A DNA stretch of 64,000 nt. Source: Halomonas sp. A11-A (GTDB lineage: Bacteria; Pseudomonadota; Gammaproteobacteria; Pseudomonadales; Halomonadaceae). The number at the start of each line of letters is the position of its first letter. The first letter of the stretch is position 1. The translations under genes and the position numbers were made by a program. The notes under the pieces were generated by a model. That model was not told the origin of the DNA and searched no databases. It saw only the letters and a program-made list of their open reading frames with translations. Below, one piece after another: positions 49,012-57,886 of the stretch. Location of the stretch: the NCBI RefSeq assembly GCF_003182195.1, contig NZ_QGTM01000006.1:62001-126000 (forward strand), in the 5' to 3' direction.

Positions 49012-49038
49012 TAAAGAAAAATCTGCCGCGGCCGATAG
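49012..49038 (+). promoter_or_regulatory. Sigma-28 (FliA) promoter of flgKL
   Basis: TAAAGAAA is followed after exactly 11 bases by GCCGATAG, close to TAAAGTTT-N11-GCCGATAA. It lies in the flgJ-flgK gap, 30 bases before the flgK start, and would give late extra expression of the junction proteins as in enterics. Confidence 0.83.
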
Positions 49039-49068
49039 CCAGAGCGACGGCCCAAGGATCTTTTGACC

Positions 49069-50682
49069 ATGAGTATCTTCTCCATCGGCCTGAGCGGTCT
49101 CAATGCCGCCCAGAATGCCCTGAACACCACCAGCAACAACATCAGCAACGTCTATACGCCGGGCTACAACCGCGAGGTGACGATCCTGGGGGAGGGGCGT
49201 GGCGATGGCGGGGTGCGGGTCAACGATATCCAGCGTCAGTTCAATCAGTACGTGGCTTCGCAGCTCAACGCCTCGACCAGTGCTTCCAGCGCGTTGCGTA
49301 CCTATGGCAACCAGATCAGCCAGATCGACAACCTGCTGGCCGACCGCGAGGCGGGCCTGGCGCCGCTGATGCAGAATTTCTTTTCGTCGCTGGAGGACCT
49401 GGCCGGGGCCCCTTCCGACCCGGCGGCCCGCCAGGGAGTGCTGGGCACCGCCCAGACCCTGACCGCCCAGTTCCGCGCCTTCGACAGCTACCTGCAGGAC
49501 ATGCAGCAGGGCATCAACGGCCAGATCCACGACGAGGTCACCCAGATCAACAACACCACCGAGCAGCTAGCGACGCTCAATCGTGAGATCGCCCTGGCAC
49601 GGGCACGCAGCGGCGAGGCGCCCAACGGGCTGCTCAACCAGCGTGACCAGCTGGTGGCCGAGCTCAGCGAGCGCATGGACGTGCGCCTGGTGATCCAGGA
49701 TGGCAAGAGCTACAACATCAGCCTGCCCAACGGCCAGCCGCTGGTCTCCGGCACCAACCACTACAAGTTGGAGGCCATGGATTCACCGAATGACCCCCAG
49801 CGTACCATTCTGGGCTACCGCGATTCCGGCGGTGGCCTGGTGGCCCTGCCCGAGAACACCGTCAAGGGCGGCACCCTCGGGGGGCTGATGGAGTTCCGCA
49901 CCGAGACCCTGGACAAGACCCAGAACCAGATCGGGCAACTGGCCATCTCACTGGCGGTGGGCTTCAACGAGCAGCATGCCAAGGGCATGGACCTGGCCGG
50001 GGAGCCGGGTGGCGACTTCTTCGAGATCGGTGAGCCGGTCGTATTTGGTCACTCTCGCAACAGTGCAGATATCGCGGTTGAGGCTAGCTTCGATGCCACT
50101 GACATCGGTGCGCTTAGGGCCACCGACTACAGCATTCGCTTCCTTGATGGCGCTACCGCTGAAATCACCGTAAAGCAGGGAGGCGAGCGCTTCACCCAGC
50201 CGCTGGACGGTGACTTGCTGAGCTTTGGCGGTATCACTTTGAGCTTCACTGACGCCCCCCAGGCAGGTGATCGCTTCGAGGTTCAGCCCGTCCGACGTGC
50301 GGCCCAGGGATTCGAGACGGCGTTCACCGAGACGGATCAGATCGCCGCAGGACTCAGCGGTGCTACCGGTGACAACGAAAATGCCCTGGCCCTCCAAGGC
50401 CTGCAGGACAAGCTGCTGGTGGGCGGTCGCGCCTCCTTCAACCAGGCCTACGCCAGCATGGTCAGCGATGTGGGCAACAAGACCAACGTGGTGCAGGTCA
50501 ACCTGGAGGCCCGCCAGGGTCTGACCGACCAGCTGCGCGCCGTGCAGCAGTCCGAATCCGGCGTGAACCTGGATGAGGAGGCCGCCAACCTGCTGCGCTA
50601 TCAGCAGTTCTATGCGGCCAATGCGCGAGTCATCGACACCGCCTCCACCCTCTTCGACACCATCCTCGGCCTGCGTAGCTGA
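49069..50682 (+). CDS. flgK: FlgK, hook-filament junction protein 1
   Basis: A 537-residue junction protein. N-terminal SIFSIGLSGLNAAQNALNTT with NNISNVYTPGYNRE and C-terminal NLLRYQQFYAANARVIDTAS are canonical. A variable outer stretch (about residues 325-440, around 50040-50390) has lower GC and different codon use from the flanks and contains LDGDLLSFGGITLSF and AGDRFEVQP, a motif also found in FlgL. The ATG at 49069 was preferred over a TTG six bases upstream. It is exported with the help of FlgN. Confidence 0.96.
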   Translation: MSIFSIGLSGLNAAQNALNTTSNNISNVYTPGYNREVTILGEGRGDGGVRVNDIQRQFNQYVASQLNASTSASSALRTYGNQISQIDNLLADREAGLAPLMQNFFSSLEDLAGAPSDPAARQGVLGTAQTLTAQFRAFDSYLQDMQQGINGQIHDEVTQINNTTEQLATLNREIALARARSGEAPNGLLNQRDQLVAELSERMDVRLVIQDGKSYNISLPNGQPLVSGTNHYKLEAMDSPNDPQRTILGYRDSGGGLVALPENTVKGGTLGGLMEFRTETLDKTQNQIGQLAISLAVGFNEQHAKGMDLAGEPGGDFFEIGEPVVFGHSRNSADIAVEASFDATDIGALRATDYSIRFLDGATAEITVKQGGERFTQPLDGDLLSFGGITLSFTDAPQAGDRFEVQPVRRAAQGFETAFTETDQIAAGLSGATGDNENALALQGLQDKLLVGGRASFNQAYASMVSDVGNKTNVVQVNLEARQGLTDQLRAVQQSESGVNLDEEAANLLRYQQFYAANARVIDTASTLFDTILGLRS

Positions 50683-50699
50683 TCAGGGAGACTCAAGCG

Positions 50700-51962
50700 A
50701 TGCGTATCAGCACCGTCACCATGTACGAGCAGAGCATCAACTCCCTGAACCGCCAGCAGGGCGATTTTCTGAAGGTCGGCCAGCAGATCGCCACCGGGCG
50801 TCGGGTGGTCAACCCCTCCGACGACCCCCAGGCGGCGTCCCGGGCCGTGGCGGTCAGCCAGGCCAAGGCGGTGACCCAGCAGTACGCCGATGCCCGTATC
50901 AGCGCGCGCAATACTCTGGCGCAGACGGAGAGCGTGCTCAACAGCGTGGGGGACGCCATCACCAGCGCCAAGACGCTGCTGGTGCAGGCGGCCAGCGATA
51001 CCCTGAGCGATGCCGACCGGCAGTCGGTGGCCTCTGAGCTGCGCGGTGTCTACGAGACGCTGATCGGCCAGGCCAACGCCACCGATGGCAACGGACGCTA
51101 CCTGTTCGGTGGCTATCAGGATAATTCGCCGCCCTTCGTCCGCACCGAGTCTGGCGATGGCCGCGCAGCGGTGATCGGCTACCAGGGCGATGATAATGCC
51201 CGCGAGCAGCGTATCGATGCCTCGCGCCTGATGGCGGTGGCCGAGAATGGCAAGGCTATCTTCCAGAGCGTGCCGAGCGGGGCCGGCTTCGTGGCCCGGG
51301 CGGAGCGCGATGATGGGGCCCGCAATGAGGGATCGTTGACCTTTACCTCCGGCCCCAGCCGCGTCGACCCCTCTGCCGATGGTTTTGGCCAGCCCTTTAC
51401 CCTGGCGTTCACGGTCGACGAGGATTCTGGGGAGCCTTCGGTGCGTGCCACTGCCGCTGACGGCAGCGAGCTACTTGCTGAGGAGCCCTTCACCTCCGGG
51501 CAGAGCCTGACGGTGGCCGGCGTCAGCATTACCCTTCAGGGCACGCCCGCCGATGGGGATGCCATCCAGGTGCGCCCGGCCAATGCCCCGGAGGCCAACC
51601 AGGACCTGTTCCGCTCGCTACGCGAGGCCATCGATGTGCTGGAGATGGACCAGCAGGGCACCGCCGAAAACCGCGCCCTGTTTCGCAATACCATCAATAC
51701 CGTGATGCGCGAGCTCGACAACAACCTGGACAACGTGCTGACCGTGCGTGCCTCCGTGGGCGCGCGCCTCAACGAGCTGGACGTGGTCGATTCGGTGGCC
51801 GGCAACCGGATGCTCAACTACGAGCAGACGCTGTCGGATCTCGTCGATCTCGACTACGCCGAGGCGATCTCCGAGTACAGCCTGCGCCAGGTCGGGCTGC
51901 AGGCGGCCCAGCGCGCCTTCGTGGATATCAAGAGCATGTCGCTCTTCGACTACCTGCGCTGA
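50700..51962 (+). CDS. flgL: FlgL, hook-filament junction protein 3
   Basis: A 420-residue flagellin-like junction protein, longer than E. coli FlgL (317). MRISTVTMYEQSINSLNRQQ and GRRVVNPSDDPQAASRAVAV are typical of the N-terminus; LDYAEAISEYSLRQVGLQAA ends the C-terminal helix. The extra length is in the central domain, where SGQSLTVAGVSITLQGTP and GDAIQVRP echo the FlgK outer-domain motif. It ends the flg cluster and is followed by two hairpins and convergent fliR. Confidence 0.95.
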   Translation: MRISTVTMYEQSINSLNRQQGDFLKVGQQIATGRRVVNPSDDPQAASRAVAVSQAKAVTQQYADARISARNTLAQTESVLNSVGDAITSAKTLLVQAASDTLSDADRQSVASELRGVYETLIGQANATDGNGRYLFGGYQDNSPPFVRTESGDGRAAVIGYQGDDNAREQRIDASRLMAVAENGKAIFQSVPSGAGFVARAERDDGARNEGSLTFTSGPSRVDPSADGFGQPFTLAFTVDEDSGEPSVRATAADGSELLAEEPFTSGQSLTVAGVSITLQGTPADGDAIQVRPANAPEANQDLFRSLREAIDVLEMDQQGTAENRALFRNTINTVMRELDNNLDNVLTVRASVGARLNELDVVDSVAGNRMLNYEQTLSDLVDLDYAEAISEYSLRQVGLQAAQRAFVDIKSMSLFDYLR

Positions 51963-51999
51963 TTCCCTCCCTCCCGCCCGACGTCTAACCTTCCCTGAT

Positions 52000-52064
52000 C
52001 CGGGTGCTGCCACTCTCGGCACCCGGTGTCCCTTGCCCTGGCGCACCACCGCCCGGGCTTTTTT
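52000..52064 (+). terminator. Terminator region after flgL
   Basis: Two hairpins in tandem: CCGGGTGC/GCACCCGG (52000-52026) without a T tract, then an interrupted stem from GCCC at 52035 to GGGC at 52058 followed by six T residues. They separate flgL from convergent fliR. The orientation of the T tract serves flgL. Confidence 0.65.
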
Positions 52065-52851
52065 ATGCCAGCGGTGCCAGGGCGTCGAGCAGCTCACGCA
52101 TGAACATCAGGGCGCTGGCGAAGAGCCTCTGCAGGAAGCGGCCGATATCGGTCATCAGCACCATCATCAGTGCGAGCCCCACGGTCAGCGAGGCGGGAAA
52201 GCCGATGTTGAAGACCGTGAGCTGGGGAGCGGAGCGGTTGAGGATGCCGAGTGCCAGGTTGATGATCAGCAGGGGGCCCACCAGCGGCAGGGCCAGCAGC
52301 ATCCCCGACATGAAGATGGTGCCCCCGTAGCGGGCCAGCATCTCGAAGGCGCCGGCGTTGAAGCCGCCCAGGCCGATGGGCAGGGTCACGAAGCTCGTCG
52401 CCAGGATCTCCAGCACGATCAGGTGGCCGTTGAAGGCCAGGAACATCAGCAGGGTGACCATGTAGAGGTAGCGCGACAGCACCACCATGTTGGTGCCGCT
52501 GCTCGGGTCGAAGAAGGTGGCGAAGGCCAGGCCCATCTGCAGGCCGATAAACTCGCCGGTGGCCTGCACCACGGCGAAGGTAACGTGCATCACCAGGCCC
52601 ATGGCAATGCCGATGAGCATCTGCTCGACCATGATGCCGAATCCCGCCCAGGAGACCAGCGGCACCTCGGGGAGCGTCACCAGCGGGGCGATCACCATGG
52701 CCACCAGGGCGGCGAGCCCCACCTTGGCCTGGTTGGGCACGCTGGAGTGGCCCCACAGCGGCGAGGCCGCCAGGAAGGCGGTGATGCGCGTGAAGGGCCA
52801 CAGGAAGGCCATGATCCAGCCCTGCAGCTGGGCGAAGGTCACCTCGACCAT
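52063..52851 (-). CDS. fliR: FliR, flagellar export gate protein
   Basis: A 262-residue polytopic membrane protein, single-copy part of the FliPQR export gate. Family text includes PLWGHSSVPNQAKVGLAALV and GEFIGLQMGLAFATFFDP, with about six hydrophobic segments. It is the last gene of fliLMNOPQR; fliQ ends 10 bases upstream. The codons at its end overlap the terminator region of flgL on the other strand. No FlhB fusion. Confidence 0.95.
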   Translation of the reverse strand: MVEVTFAQLQGWIMAFLWPFTRITAFLAASPLWGHSSVPNQAKVGLAALVAMVIAPLVTLPEVPLVSWAGFGIMVEQMLIGIAMGLVMHVTFAVVQATGEFIGLQMGLAFATFFDPSSGTNMVVLSRYLYMVTLLMFLAFNGHLIVLEILATSFVTLPIGLGGFNAGAFEMLARYGGTIFMSGMLLALPLVGPLLIINLALGILNRSAPQLTVFNIGFPASLTVGLALMMVLMTDIGRFLQRLFASALMFMRELLDALAPLA

Positions 52852-52861
52852 GGCCGCCCCG

Positions 52862-53131
52862 TCACGACACCATCATCGGGATATTGAGGAACAGCTCCCG
52901 GGTGAAGTCGGTGATCAGCTTGAGCAGCCAGGGACCGGCCAGAATCAGCACCAGGAAGACCCCGAGGATCTTGGGGATGAACGACAGCGTCATCTCGTTG
53001 ATCTGGGTGGCGGCCTGAAAGAGGCTCACCGTGAGGCCGGTGAGCAGGGCGGTGATCAAGAGCGGCCCGGCCAGGAAGAGGGTCACCTTCATGCCCTGGT
53101 AGGCCAGGCCCATCACCATTTCCGGTGTCAT
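52862..53131 (-). CDS. fliQ: FliQ, flagellar export gate protein
   Basis: An 89-residue protein with two transmembrane helices, four copies of which join FliP and FliR in the export gate. MTPEMVMGLAYQGMKVTLFL and LTVSLFQAATQINEMTLSFI with PKILGV are diagnostic. Length matches E. coli (89). A 57-base gap separates it from fliP, larger than the other gaps in this cluster; I see no promoter in it. Confidence 0.96.
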   Translation of the reverse strand: MTPEMVMGLAYQGMKVTLFLAGPLLITALLTGLTVSLFQAATQINEMTLSFIPKILGVFLVLILAGPWLLKLITDFTRELFLNIPMMVS

Positions 53132-53188
53132 CGTTCTCTCCTCGCGCCGCGGTGGGCGCCAGATAGGCGTGCGCTTGATATCGCGGCG

Positions 53189-53932
53189 CTAGATATAGAA
53201 GCTCTGGGCCAGGGAGCCCACGATCAGCTGCCAGCCGTCCACCAGCACGAACAGCATCAGCTTGAAGGGCAGCGAGATGGTGATCGGCGGCACCATCATC
53301 ATGCCCAGCGACATTAGTATGCTGGCCACCACCAGATCGATGATCAGGAAGGGGATGAAGATCATGAAGCCGATCTGGAAGGCGGTCTTGAGCTCACTGG
53401 TGACGAAGGCGGGCACCAGGATGCGCAGGGGGACGTCCTCCGGTCCCTGCATGGGGCCCACCTCGGCCAGTCGCGCGAAGAGCATCAGGTCCGGCTCGCG
53501 GGTCTGGGCCAGCATGAACTCGCGGAAGGGCTGCTGGGCGAGGACCAGGAACTCCTCGAAGTTGATCTCCTCGGCGGAGAGCGGCACCCAGGCGGTGTCG
53601 TAGACCAATTGAAAGACCGGGGCCATCACGAAGAAGGTCAGGAACAGCGCCAGCCCCAGCAGCACCTGATTGGGGGGCGTGGCCTGGGTGCCCATGGCGG
53701 TGCGCAGCAGGCTCAGTACGATGATGATGCGCGTGAAGCCGGTCATCATCAGCAGCATGGCGGGCAGGAAGGCCATGGCGCTGAGCAGCAGCAGCGTCTG
53801 CAGCGACAGCGACCACTGCTGGCCGCCATCCTCCAGGGGCTGGCTGATGATCCCCGGAATCTGCTGGGCCGAGGCCGCTACCGGCAGCAGCAGCAGGGCG
53901 GCGCCGATCAGCAGGAAGAGCGCACGATTCAC
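53189..53932 (-). CDS. fliP: FliP, flagellar export gate protein
   Basis: A 247-residue export-gate protein with a cleavable signal peptide ([20 protein letters not shown]) and four membrane helices. [20 protein letters not shown] and [20 protein letters not shown] are the family hallmark, as is [20 protein letters not shown]. The start overlaps the fliO stop by 4 bases. Confidence 0.97.
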   Translation of the reverse strand: MNRALFLLIGAALLLLPVAASAQQIPGIISQPLEDGGQQWSLSLQTLLLLSAMAFLPAMLLMMTGFTRIIIVLSLLRTAMGTQATPPNQVLLGLALFLTFFVMAPVFQLVYDTAWVPLSAEEINFEEFLVLAQQPFREFMLAQTREPDLMLFARLAEVGPMQGPEDVPLRILVPAFVTSELKTAFQIGFMIFIPFLIIDLVVASILMSLGMMMVPPITISLPFKLMLFVLVDGWQLIVGSLAQSFYI

Positions 53933-54381
53933 GACTTGCCTCGTCCCGTCCCGGCCCGTTCCTTGAGCCCCGCATTGTGCCGGAGCGCCTTGGTGAAGCG
54001 GGTCGCGAAGCTGTCGCCGGCCTCGAAGCCGGCCCCCGACGAGGCGGCGGCCTCCTGGGGGGGAGCCGCCAGCTCATGCAGCTTGTTGACCTGGCCGCCG
54101 CCCACGCCGAGCACCAGCCAGCGCTCTTCCACCTGGACGATCACCACCCGCTCGCGGGGCCCCACGGCCGCGGCGCTGATCACCCGCAGGCGCCCGCCAG
54201 CGGGCTGGCGAAGAAGCTGCAACCGCTTGAGCAGGGCGCTGGCGGCGAAGATGATCACAAGCACCAGCGCCAGGGCGGCGGCGGTCTTGCCCAGGGTGGC
54301 CATGCCGACCAGGGCGTCGGTGCCGACGCTCACGGCCTCGAGGCCGCCGGTGGCCGTGTCGCGGATGGGGGTGGCGCTCAT
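53929..54381 (-). CDS. fliO: FliO, export gate assembly protein
   Basis: A 150-residue bitopic membrane protein that helps assemble the FliP ring. One transmembrane helix (about 33-52, [20 protein letters not shown]) precedes a small cytoplasmic domain with [24 protein letters not shown], the conserved part of this fast-evolving family. It overlaps fliN upstream by 4 bases and fliP downstream by 4 bases. Assignment rests on position plus this domain. Confidence 0.9.
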   Translation of the reverse strand: MSATPIRDTATGGLEAVSVGTDALVGMATLGKTAAALALVLVIIFAASALLKRLQLLRQPAGGRLRVISAAAVGPRERVVIVQVEERWLVLGVGGGQVNKLHELAAPPQEAAASSGAGFEAGDSFATRFTKALRHNAGLKERAGTGRGKS

Positions 54382-54944
54382 TTGTTCAGTTTCTGCACGC
54401 GCTCGGAGGGGGTGATGATCTCGGTGATACGGATACCGTACTTGTCCTCCACCACCACCACCTCGCCCTGGGCGATCAGGTAGCCGTTGATCAGGATGTC
54501 CATGGGCTCGCCGGCGAGGCCATCGAGCTCGATCACCGAGCCCTGGGCGAGCTCCAGGAGCTGCTTGATGGTGATCCGGGTCCGGCCCAGCTCCACGGTC
54601 AGCTTGACCGGGATATCCATGATCATTTCCAGGTCGCGGGCTCTCCGGGTGCTGCTAGCCTGCTCCAGCGGCCGGAACACGCTGTCACCGGCGGCCCTGG
54701 CCGTGGCCGGCGAGGAGGGCGGCTCAGCCGGGCCGGTATCCTGCTCGGCGGCAGCCTGCTCGGCCATCGCCTCGGCCCAGGGGTCGTCATCGGCAGCGGA
54801 GGGGGCGCTGCCCCCCTCCTGCTCGGCCATGGCGTCGGCCCATAGGTCCTCGGCGCTCTGGGTATCGTCTGCCTCCTGCTCGGACATGGCCTTGGCCCAG
54901 TCGTCGTCGCCGATGGGCTGATCGGGTTTCTTGGGATCAGTCAT
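54378..54944 (-). CDS. fliN: FliN, C-ring switch protein with triplicated N-terminal motif
   Basis: A 188-residue FliN, longer than the E. coli protein (137). The C-terminal SpoA domain is near-identical in style to enterics (IMDIPVKLTVELGRTRITIK, DGLAGEPMDILINGYLIAQG). The N-terminal extension holds three copies of one peptide: DDWAKAMSEQ, DLWADAMAEQ and DPWAEAMAEQ at about residues 14-23, 33-42 and 54-63, where E. coli has one (DLWAEALSEQ). The rest of the extension is acidic and looks disordered. FliN forms the lower C-ring with FliM and docks FliH. It overlaps fliM by 8 bases. Confidence 0.96.
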   Translation of the reverse strand: MTDPKKPDQPIGDDDWAKAMSEQEADDTQSAEDLWADAMAEQEGGSAPSAADDDPWAEAMAEQAAAEQDTGPAEPPSSPATARAAGDSVFRPLEQASSTRRARDLEMIMDIPVKLTVELGRTRITIKQLLELAQGSVIELDGLAGEPMDILINGYLIAQGEVVVVEDKYGIRITEIITPSERVQKLNK

Positions 54945-55980
54945 TCTTCGATTCCTTGGATGGCGGCGCCGACTCCTTGACGAAGGTGTCGGGCGAAGCG
55001 GTGCTCGGGGCGTGGTCGATCATCCTCAAGACCCGCAGCGCGCGCTGTTCATGTTGACTACCGTATTCGCACTCCATGACAGGGACGCCATCCACGCGAG
55101 CGATGACCGTCTCGGGGAGGTCCAACGGCAGGATGTCCCCCTCCTTGAGCGCCATGACATGGGCGATGCGGGTGGGAATGCTGGCGAAATCGGCGACCAG
55201 CTCCACCTCGGACTGGCGGATCTCGCCGGCCATGCGGCGCTTCCAGGTGCCATCGTCATGCTGGCTGTCGTTGAGCGGGTTGGAGAGCAGGTCGCGCAGC
55301 GGCTCGATCATGGCGTAGGGCATGCAGATCTGGAACTTGCTCGACAGGTTGCCAACCTCGATGTTGAACGAGGTATTGACCACGATCTCGTTGGGCGAAT
55401 TGGTGATGTTGGCGAACTTGGACTGCATCTCCGAGCGCAGAAAGCTGATCTCAATCGGGTAGACCGACTTCCAGGATTCGGCGTAGGCGTCGATGGCCAG
55501 GTGCAGCAGGCGCATGATGATGCGCTGCTCGGTGTTAGTGAATTCGCGCCCTTCGGAGCGGGTGAGAAAACGCCCGTCGCCGCCGAACAGGTTGTCCACC
55601 ACCATGAACACCAGCGCCGGTGGAAAGACGATCAGCGCCGAGCCGCGCAGCGGCTTCATGGCGATCATGTTGATATTGGTGGGCACCGGCACGTTGCGAG
55701 AGAACTCGCTGTAGCTCAAATAGCGTACCGCCTCCACGGTGATGTCGGCACTGCGCCTGAGCAGGTTGAACAGCCCCATGCGAAAGTGACGGGCGAATCG
55801 CTCGTTGATGATGTCCAGCGCATGCAGTCGCTCGCGGATGACGCGATGCTGGGTAGCCGGATCGTAGGGCCGAATGCGGGCGTCCTCGGCGCTGTTGCCG
55901 CCGCTGGGCTCCTCCTCGCCGCTGACCCCCTTGAGCAGGGCATCGATCTCTTCCTGCGAGAGCAGATCGTCTTGTGACAT
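54937..55980 (-). CDS. fliM: FliM, C-ring switch protein
   Basis: A 347-residue switch protein. The N-terminal peptide SQDDLLSQEEIDALLKG is the phospho-CheY docking site; the middle CheC-like domain (ERFARHFRMGLFNLLRRSAD) contacts FliG and the C-terminal SpoA domain (LPLDLPETVIARVDGVPVME) contacts FliN. All regions are intact. It starts 14 bases after fliL ends. Confidence 0.97.
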   Translation of the reverse strand: MSQDDLLSQEEIDALLKGVSGEEEPSGGNSAEDARIRPYDPATQHRVIRERLHALDIINERFARHFRMGLFNLLRRSADITVEAVRYLSYSEFSRNVPVPTNINMIAMKPLRGSALIVFPPALVFMVVDNLFGGDGRFLTRSEGREFTNTEQRIIMRLLHLAIDAYAESWKSVYPIEISFLRSEMQSKFANITNSPNEIVVNTSFNIEVGNLSSKFQICMPYAMIEPLRDLLSNPLNDSQHDDGTWKRRMAGEIRQSEVELVADFASIPTRIAHVMALKEGDILPLDLPETVIARVDGVPVMECEYGSQHEQRALRVLRMIDHAPSTASPDTFVKESAPPSKESKND

Positions 55981-55994
55981 GGGGCTCGATCCGC

Positions 55995-56465
55995 TTATTG
56001 GACGATGAATTCGGTAAACAGCACGTCTTCGATCAGCAGGTCGGGCTGGTTGTCGGTCATCGGCGCATGCAGCGTGGCCATGACCTTTTCCGCCAGCCGC
56101 ACCTTGCCGTCAGGCTGGGTCAACTCGCGCGCCTCCTGACCGGAGAAGAGCATCAGCAGGCGGCTCCTCACCTGGGGCATGTGCTCCTGAAGGATGTCCC
56201 GGGTCTGCTGGTCGCCAACCTTGAGGGAGATGCCGATATAGAGCAGTCGGCTGCCGTAAACATCGTCGGCCAGGTTGACCGTAAAGGGATCGATCTTGAC
56301 GAAGATCGGCGCACGACGCTCCGGCATCGCCTGGGCCTGGGAGGCGCGCGGCTCTCCCTGGCCCATCACCATATAGAGCGCCGCCCCCGCCGCAGAAACG
56401 GAGAGGATTACCAGAATTGCCATCAGCCACAGCAGCTTGCGTGAGCCACCACCGGTGTTTGCCAT
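55995..56465 (-). CDS. fliL: FliL, basal-body membrane protein
   Basis: A 156-residue bitopic membrane protein around the stator. A transmembrane helix at about 13-33 (LLWLMAILVILSVSAAGAAL) is followed by a periplasmic stomatin-like domain (FVKIDPFTVNLADD, LLYIGISLKVGD) ending LLIEDVLFTEFIVQ. The ATG reading MANTGGGSRK was chosen; the longer frame is not conserved. It starts the fliLMNOPQR unit after an intrinsic terminator, so its promoter should lie in 56466-56550; no sigma-28 or sigma-54 match was found there. Confidence 0.93.
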   Translation of the reverse strand: MANTGGGSRKLLWLMAILVILSVSAAGAALYMVMGQGEPRASQAQAMPERRAPIFVKIDPFTVNLADDVYGSRLLYIGISLKVGDQQTRDILQEHMPQVRSRLLMLFSGQEARELTQPDGKVRLAEKVMATLHAPMTDNQPDLLIEDVLFTEFIVQ

Positions 56466-56550
56466 TGCCTTGCTACCTCTGGGCGCGGTGCGCAAAAGAG
56501 TCGAATGCCATGCTGGGCAGTATGCCTGCGCCATGGCCATGTCCATGATG

Positions 56551-56576
56551 AAAACAGGCCCGCGTTACGGGCCCTT
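56551..56576 (-). terminator. Intrinsic terminator between fliK and fliL
   Basis: On the minus strand, AGGGCCCG pairs with CGGGCCT (one bulged G) around TAACG, followed by GTTTTC. It lies about 30 bases after the fliK stop and divides the leftward cluster into fliFGHIJK and fliLMNOPQR. Confidence 0.7.
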
Positions 56577-56606
56577 CTCGGCTTTTTGGGCCGTTCGGCG
56601 GGGGTG

Positions 56607-57872
56607 TCAGGCGTAGAGGTCGACGCGCCCCTCGGCCAGCGGGACGGCTGAGGCGGCCATGGCGCCGGCGTTCGGGTCGAGCTCCTTGGAGCCGCTGGCA
56701 TTACCGCCTGTAGCCGGCCCACCCGCCAGCGCCTGGCGTTCGTCCTGTCCCTGGTGGCGCTGCTCGCCCACCGAGGTTTCGCCCAGGCTGATGCCCTGCT
56801 CGGCCAGCGCCTCGCGCAGTTGGGGAATCGCCTGTTCGACGGCCTGGCGCACAGGGGCATGGGCGGAGAGGAACTGGGCCTGGGCCCCCTGCTCACTTAG
56901 CTTGAGCGAGATGGTCAGCGGACCGAGCTCGGCGGGGTTCAGGTGCAGTTCGACCCGCTGCTCACCGCCGCGCTGGCCCATCATCACCAGCTGCTGGCCG
57001 AGCTGACTCGGCCAGGCGGCACTGGCGAGCGGTGCCGTGAGTGCGGCTGGCGGGCTCATGCCCGCGGCGGCTGCGCCAGGCACAGTGGCCGCGCCCGGGG
57101 CGTTGGCGCCGGCGAGGGGGGCAGACACACCGGCGAGGCCCTCGCTGCGCCACTCGGCGGGTGCCGCAGGGCGCAGCTCGGAAGCGCCGGGCGCCTGAGG
57201 CGCCTCGACGGCACGCGCCATGGCCTCGGCAAGGCCCTGGGCTCGGCCTGCCTGGGCGGGCAGTTCGCGGCCGGCGGGGTTGGCAGCAGTGGCGGCAGTC
57301 AGGCCATCGGCCGTTGGGCGAGCCTCTCTCGGCAGGGCATTGCTCGGCAGGGCATTGCTCGGCAGGGCATTGGCGGTGGCCGCGAGCCACGGTTCACCCG
57401 CCTTGGTGCCCGCTGCGCGACCATTGGCATCCCCCGGCAGGAGTGGTGCAACCGCCGCTTCGGCCAGTGCTGGCGGCTGACCGTCGGCGAGGGCGATGCC
57501 CTCCGCCTGCTCCCGGGTGACCCGTGCCGCCTCGCGTGCGAGGTCTCCCAGCTCGGCGTCGTCCGCGGGTGCGCCGGCCGAGGCAATCAGCGCCAGGCGC
57601 TCGGCGATCTCGGCAAGGGCACCATCCCCCTGGAGCTCGGTATCGTCTCCCAGCGCCTGCATCATGGCGACCAGGCTCGCCTGGGCGGCCCGCGGGCCGC
57701 CAGGTTGTGCACTGCTCTGCACAGAGGCAGGCAGGGCGAGGCCCTGAGGCGCCGCCTCGAGGCTCGCAAGGGCCTGGGCGAAGCCGTTACCGGCCTGGCC
57801 GGGGGCTCTGTCGGCCTGGGCGGCGGGGCGTACGGGCCCGGCAATCGAATTGAGCAGCAGCGTGATATCCAT
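56607..57872 (-). CDS. fliK: FliK, hook-length control protein
   Basis: A 421-residue secreted ruler that switches export from hook to filament subunits. The C-terminal switch domain is clear (GEQRVELHLNPAELGPLTIS, then AHAPVRQAVEQAIPQLREAL). The N-terminal two thirds are Ala/Pro/Gly-rich and poorly conserved, as is usual. Within it a 15-base unit encoding LPSNA is repeated three times (57330-57375), probably by recent slippage. The protein is slightly longer than E. coli FliK (375). It is followed by a terminator. Confidence 0.9.
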   Translation of the reverse strand: MDITLLLNSIAGPVRPAAQADRAPGQAGNGFAQALASLEAAPQGLALPASVQSSAQPGGPRAAQASLVAMMQALGDDTELQGDGALAEIAERLALIASAGAPADDAELGDLAREAARVTREQAEGIALADGQPPALAEAAVAPLLPGDANGRAAGTKAGEPWLAATANALPSNALPSNALPREARPTADGLTAATAANPAGRELPAQAGRAQGLAEAMARAVEAPQAPGASELRPAAPAEWRSEGLAGVSAPLAGANAPGAATVPGAAAAGMSPPAALTAPLASAAWPSQLGQQLVMMGQRGGEQRVELHLNPAELGPLTISLKLSEQGAQAQFLSAHAPVRQAVEQAIPQLREALAEQGISLGETSVGEQRHQGQDERQALAGGPATGGNASGSKELDPNAGAMAASAVPLAEGRVDLYA

Positions 57873-57886
57873 GGTGCCTCCGGTAA

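Noticed and set aside
56466..56550. Sigma-54-like TGGCAT...TTGC ahead of fliL
   Set aside because: The GG-to-GC distance is 14 bases where 10 is needed. Another near match has 12.
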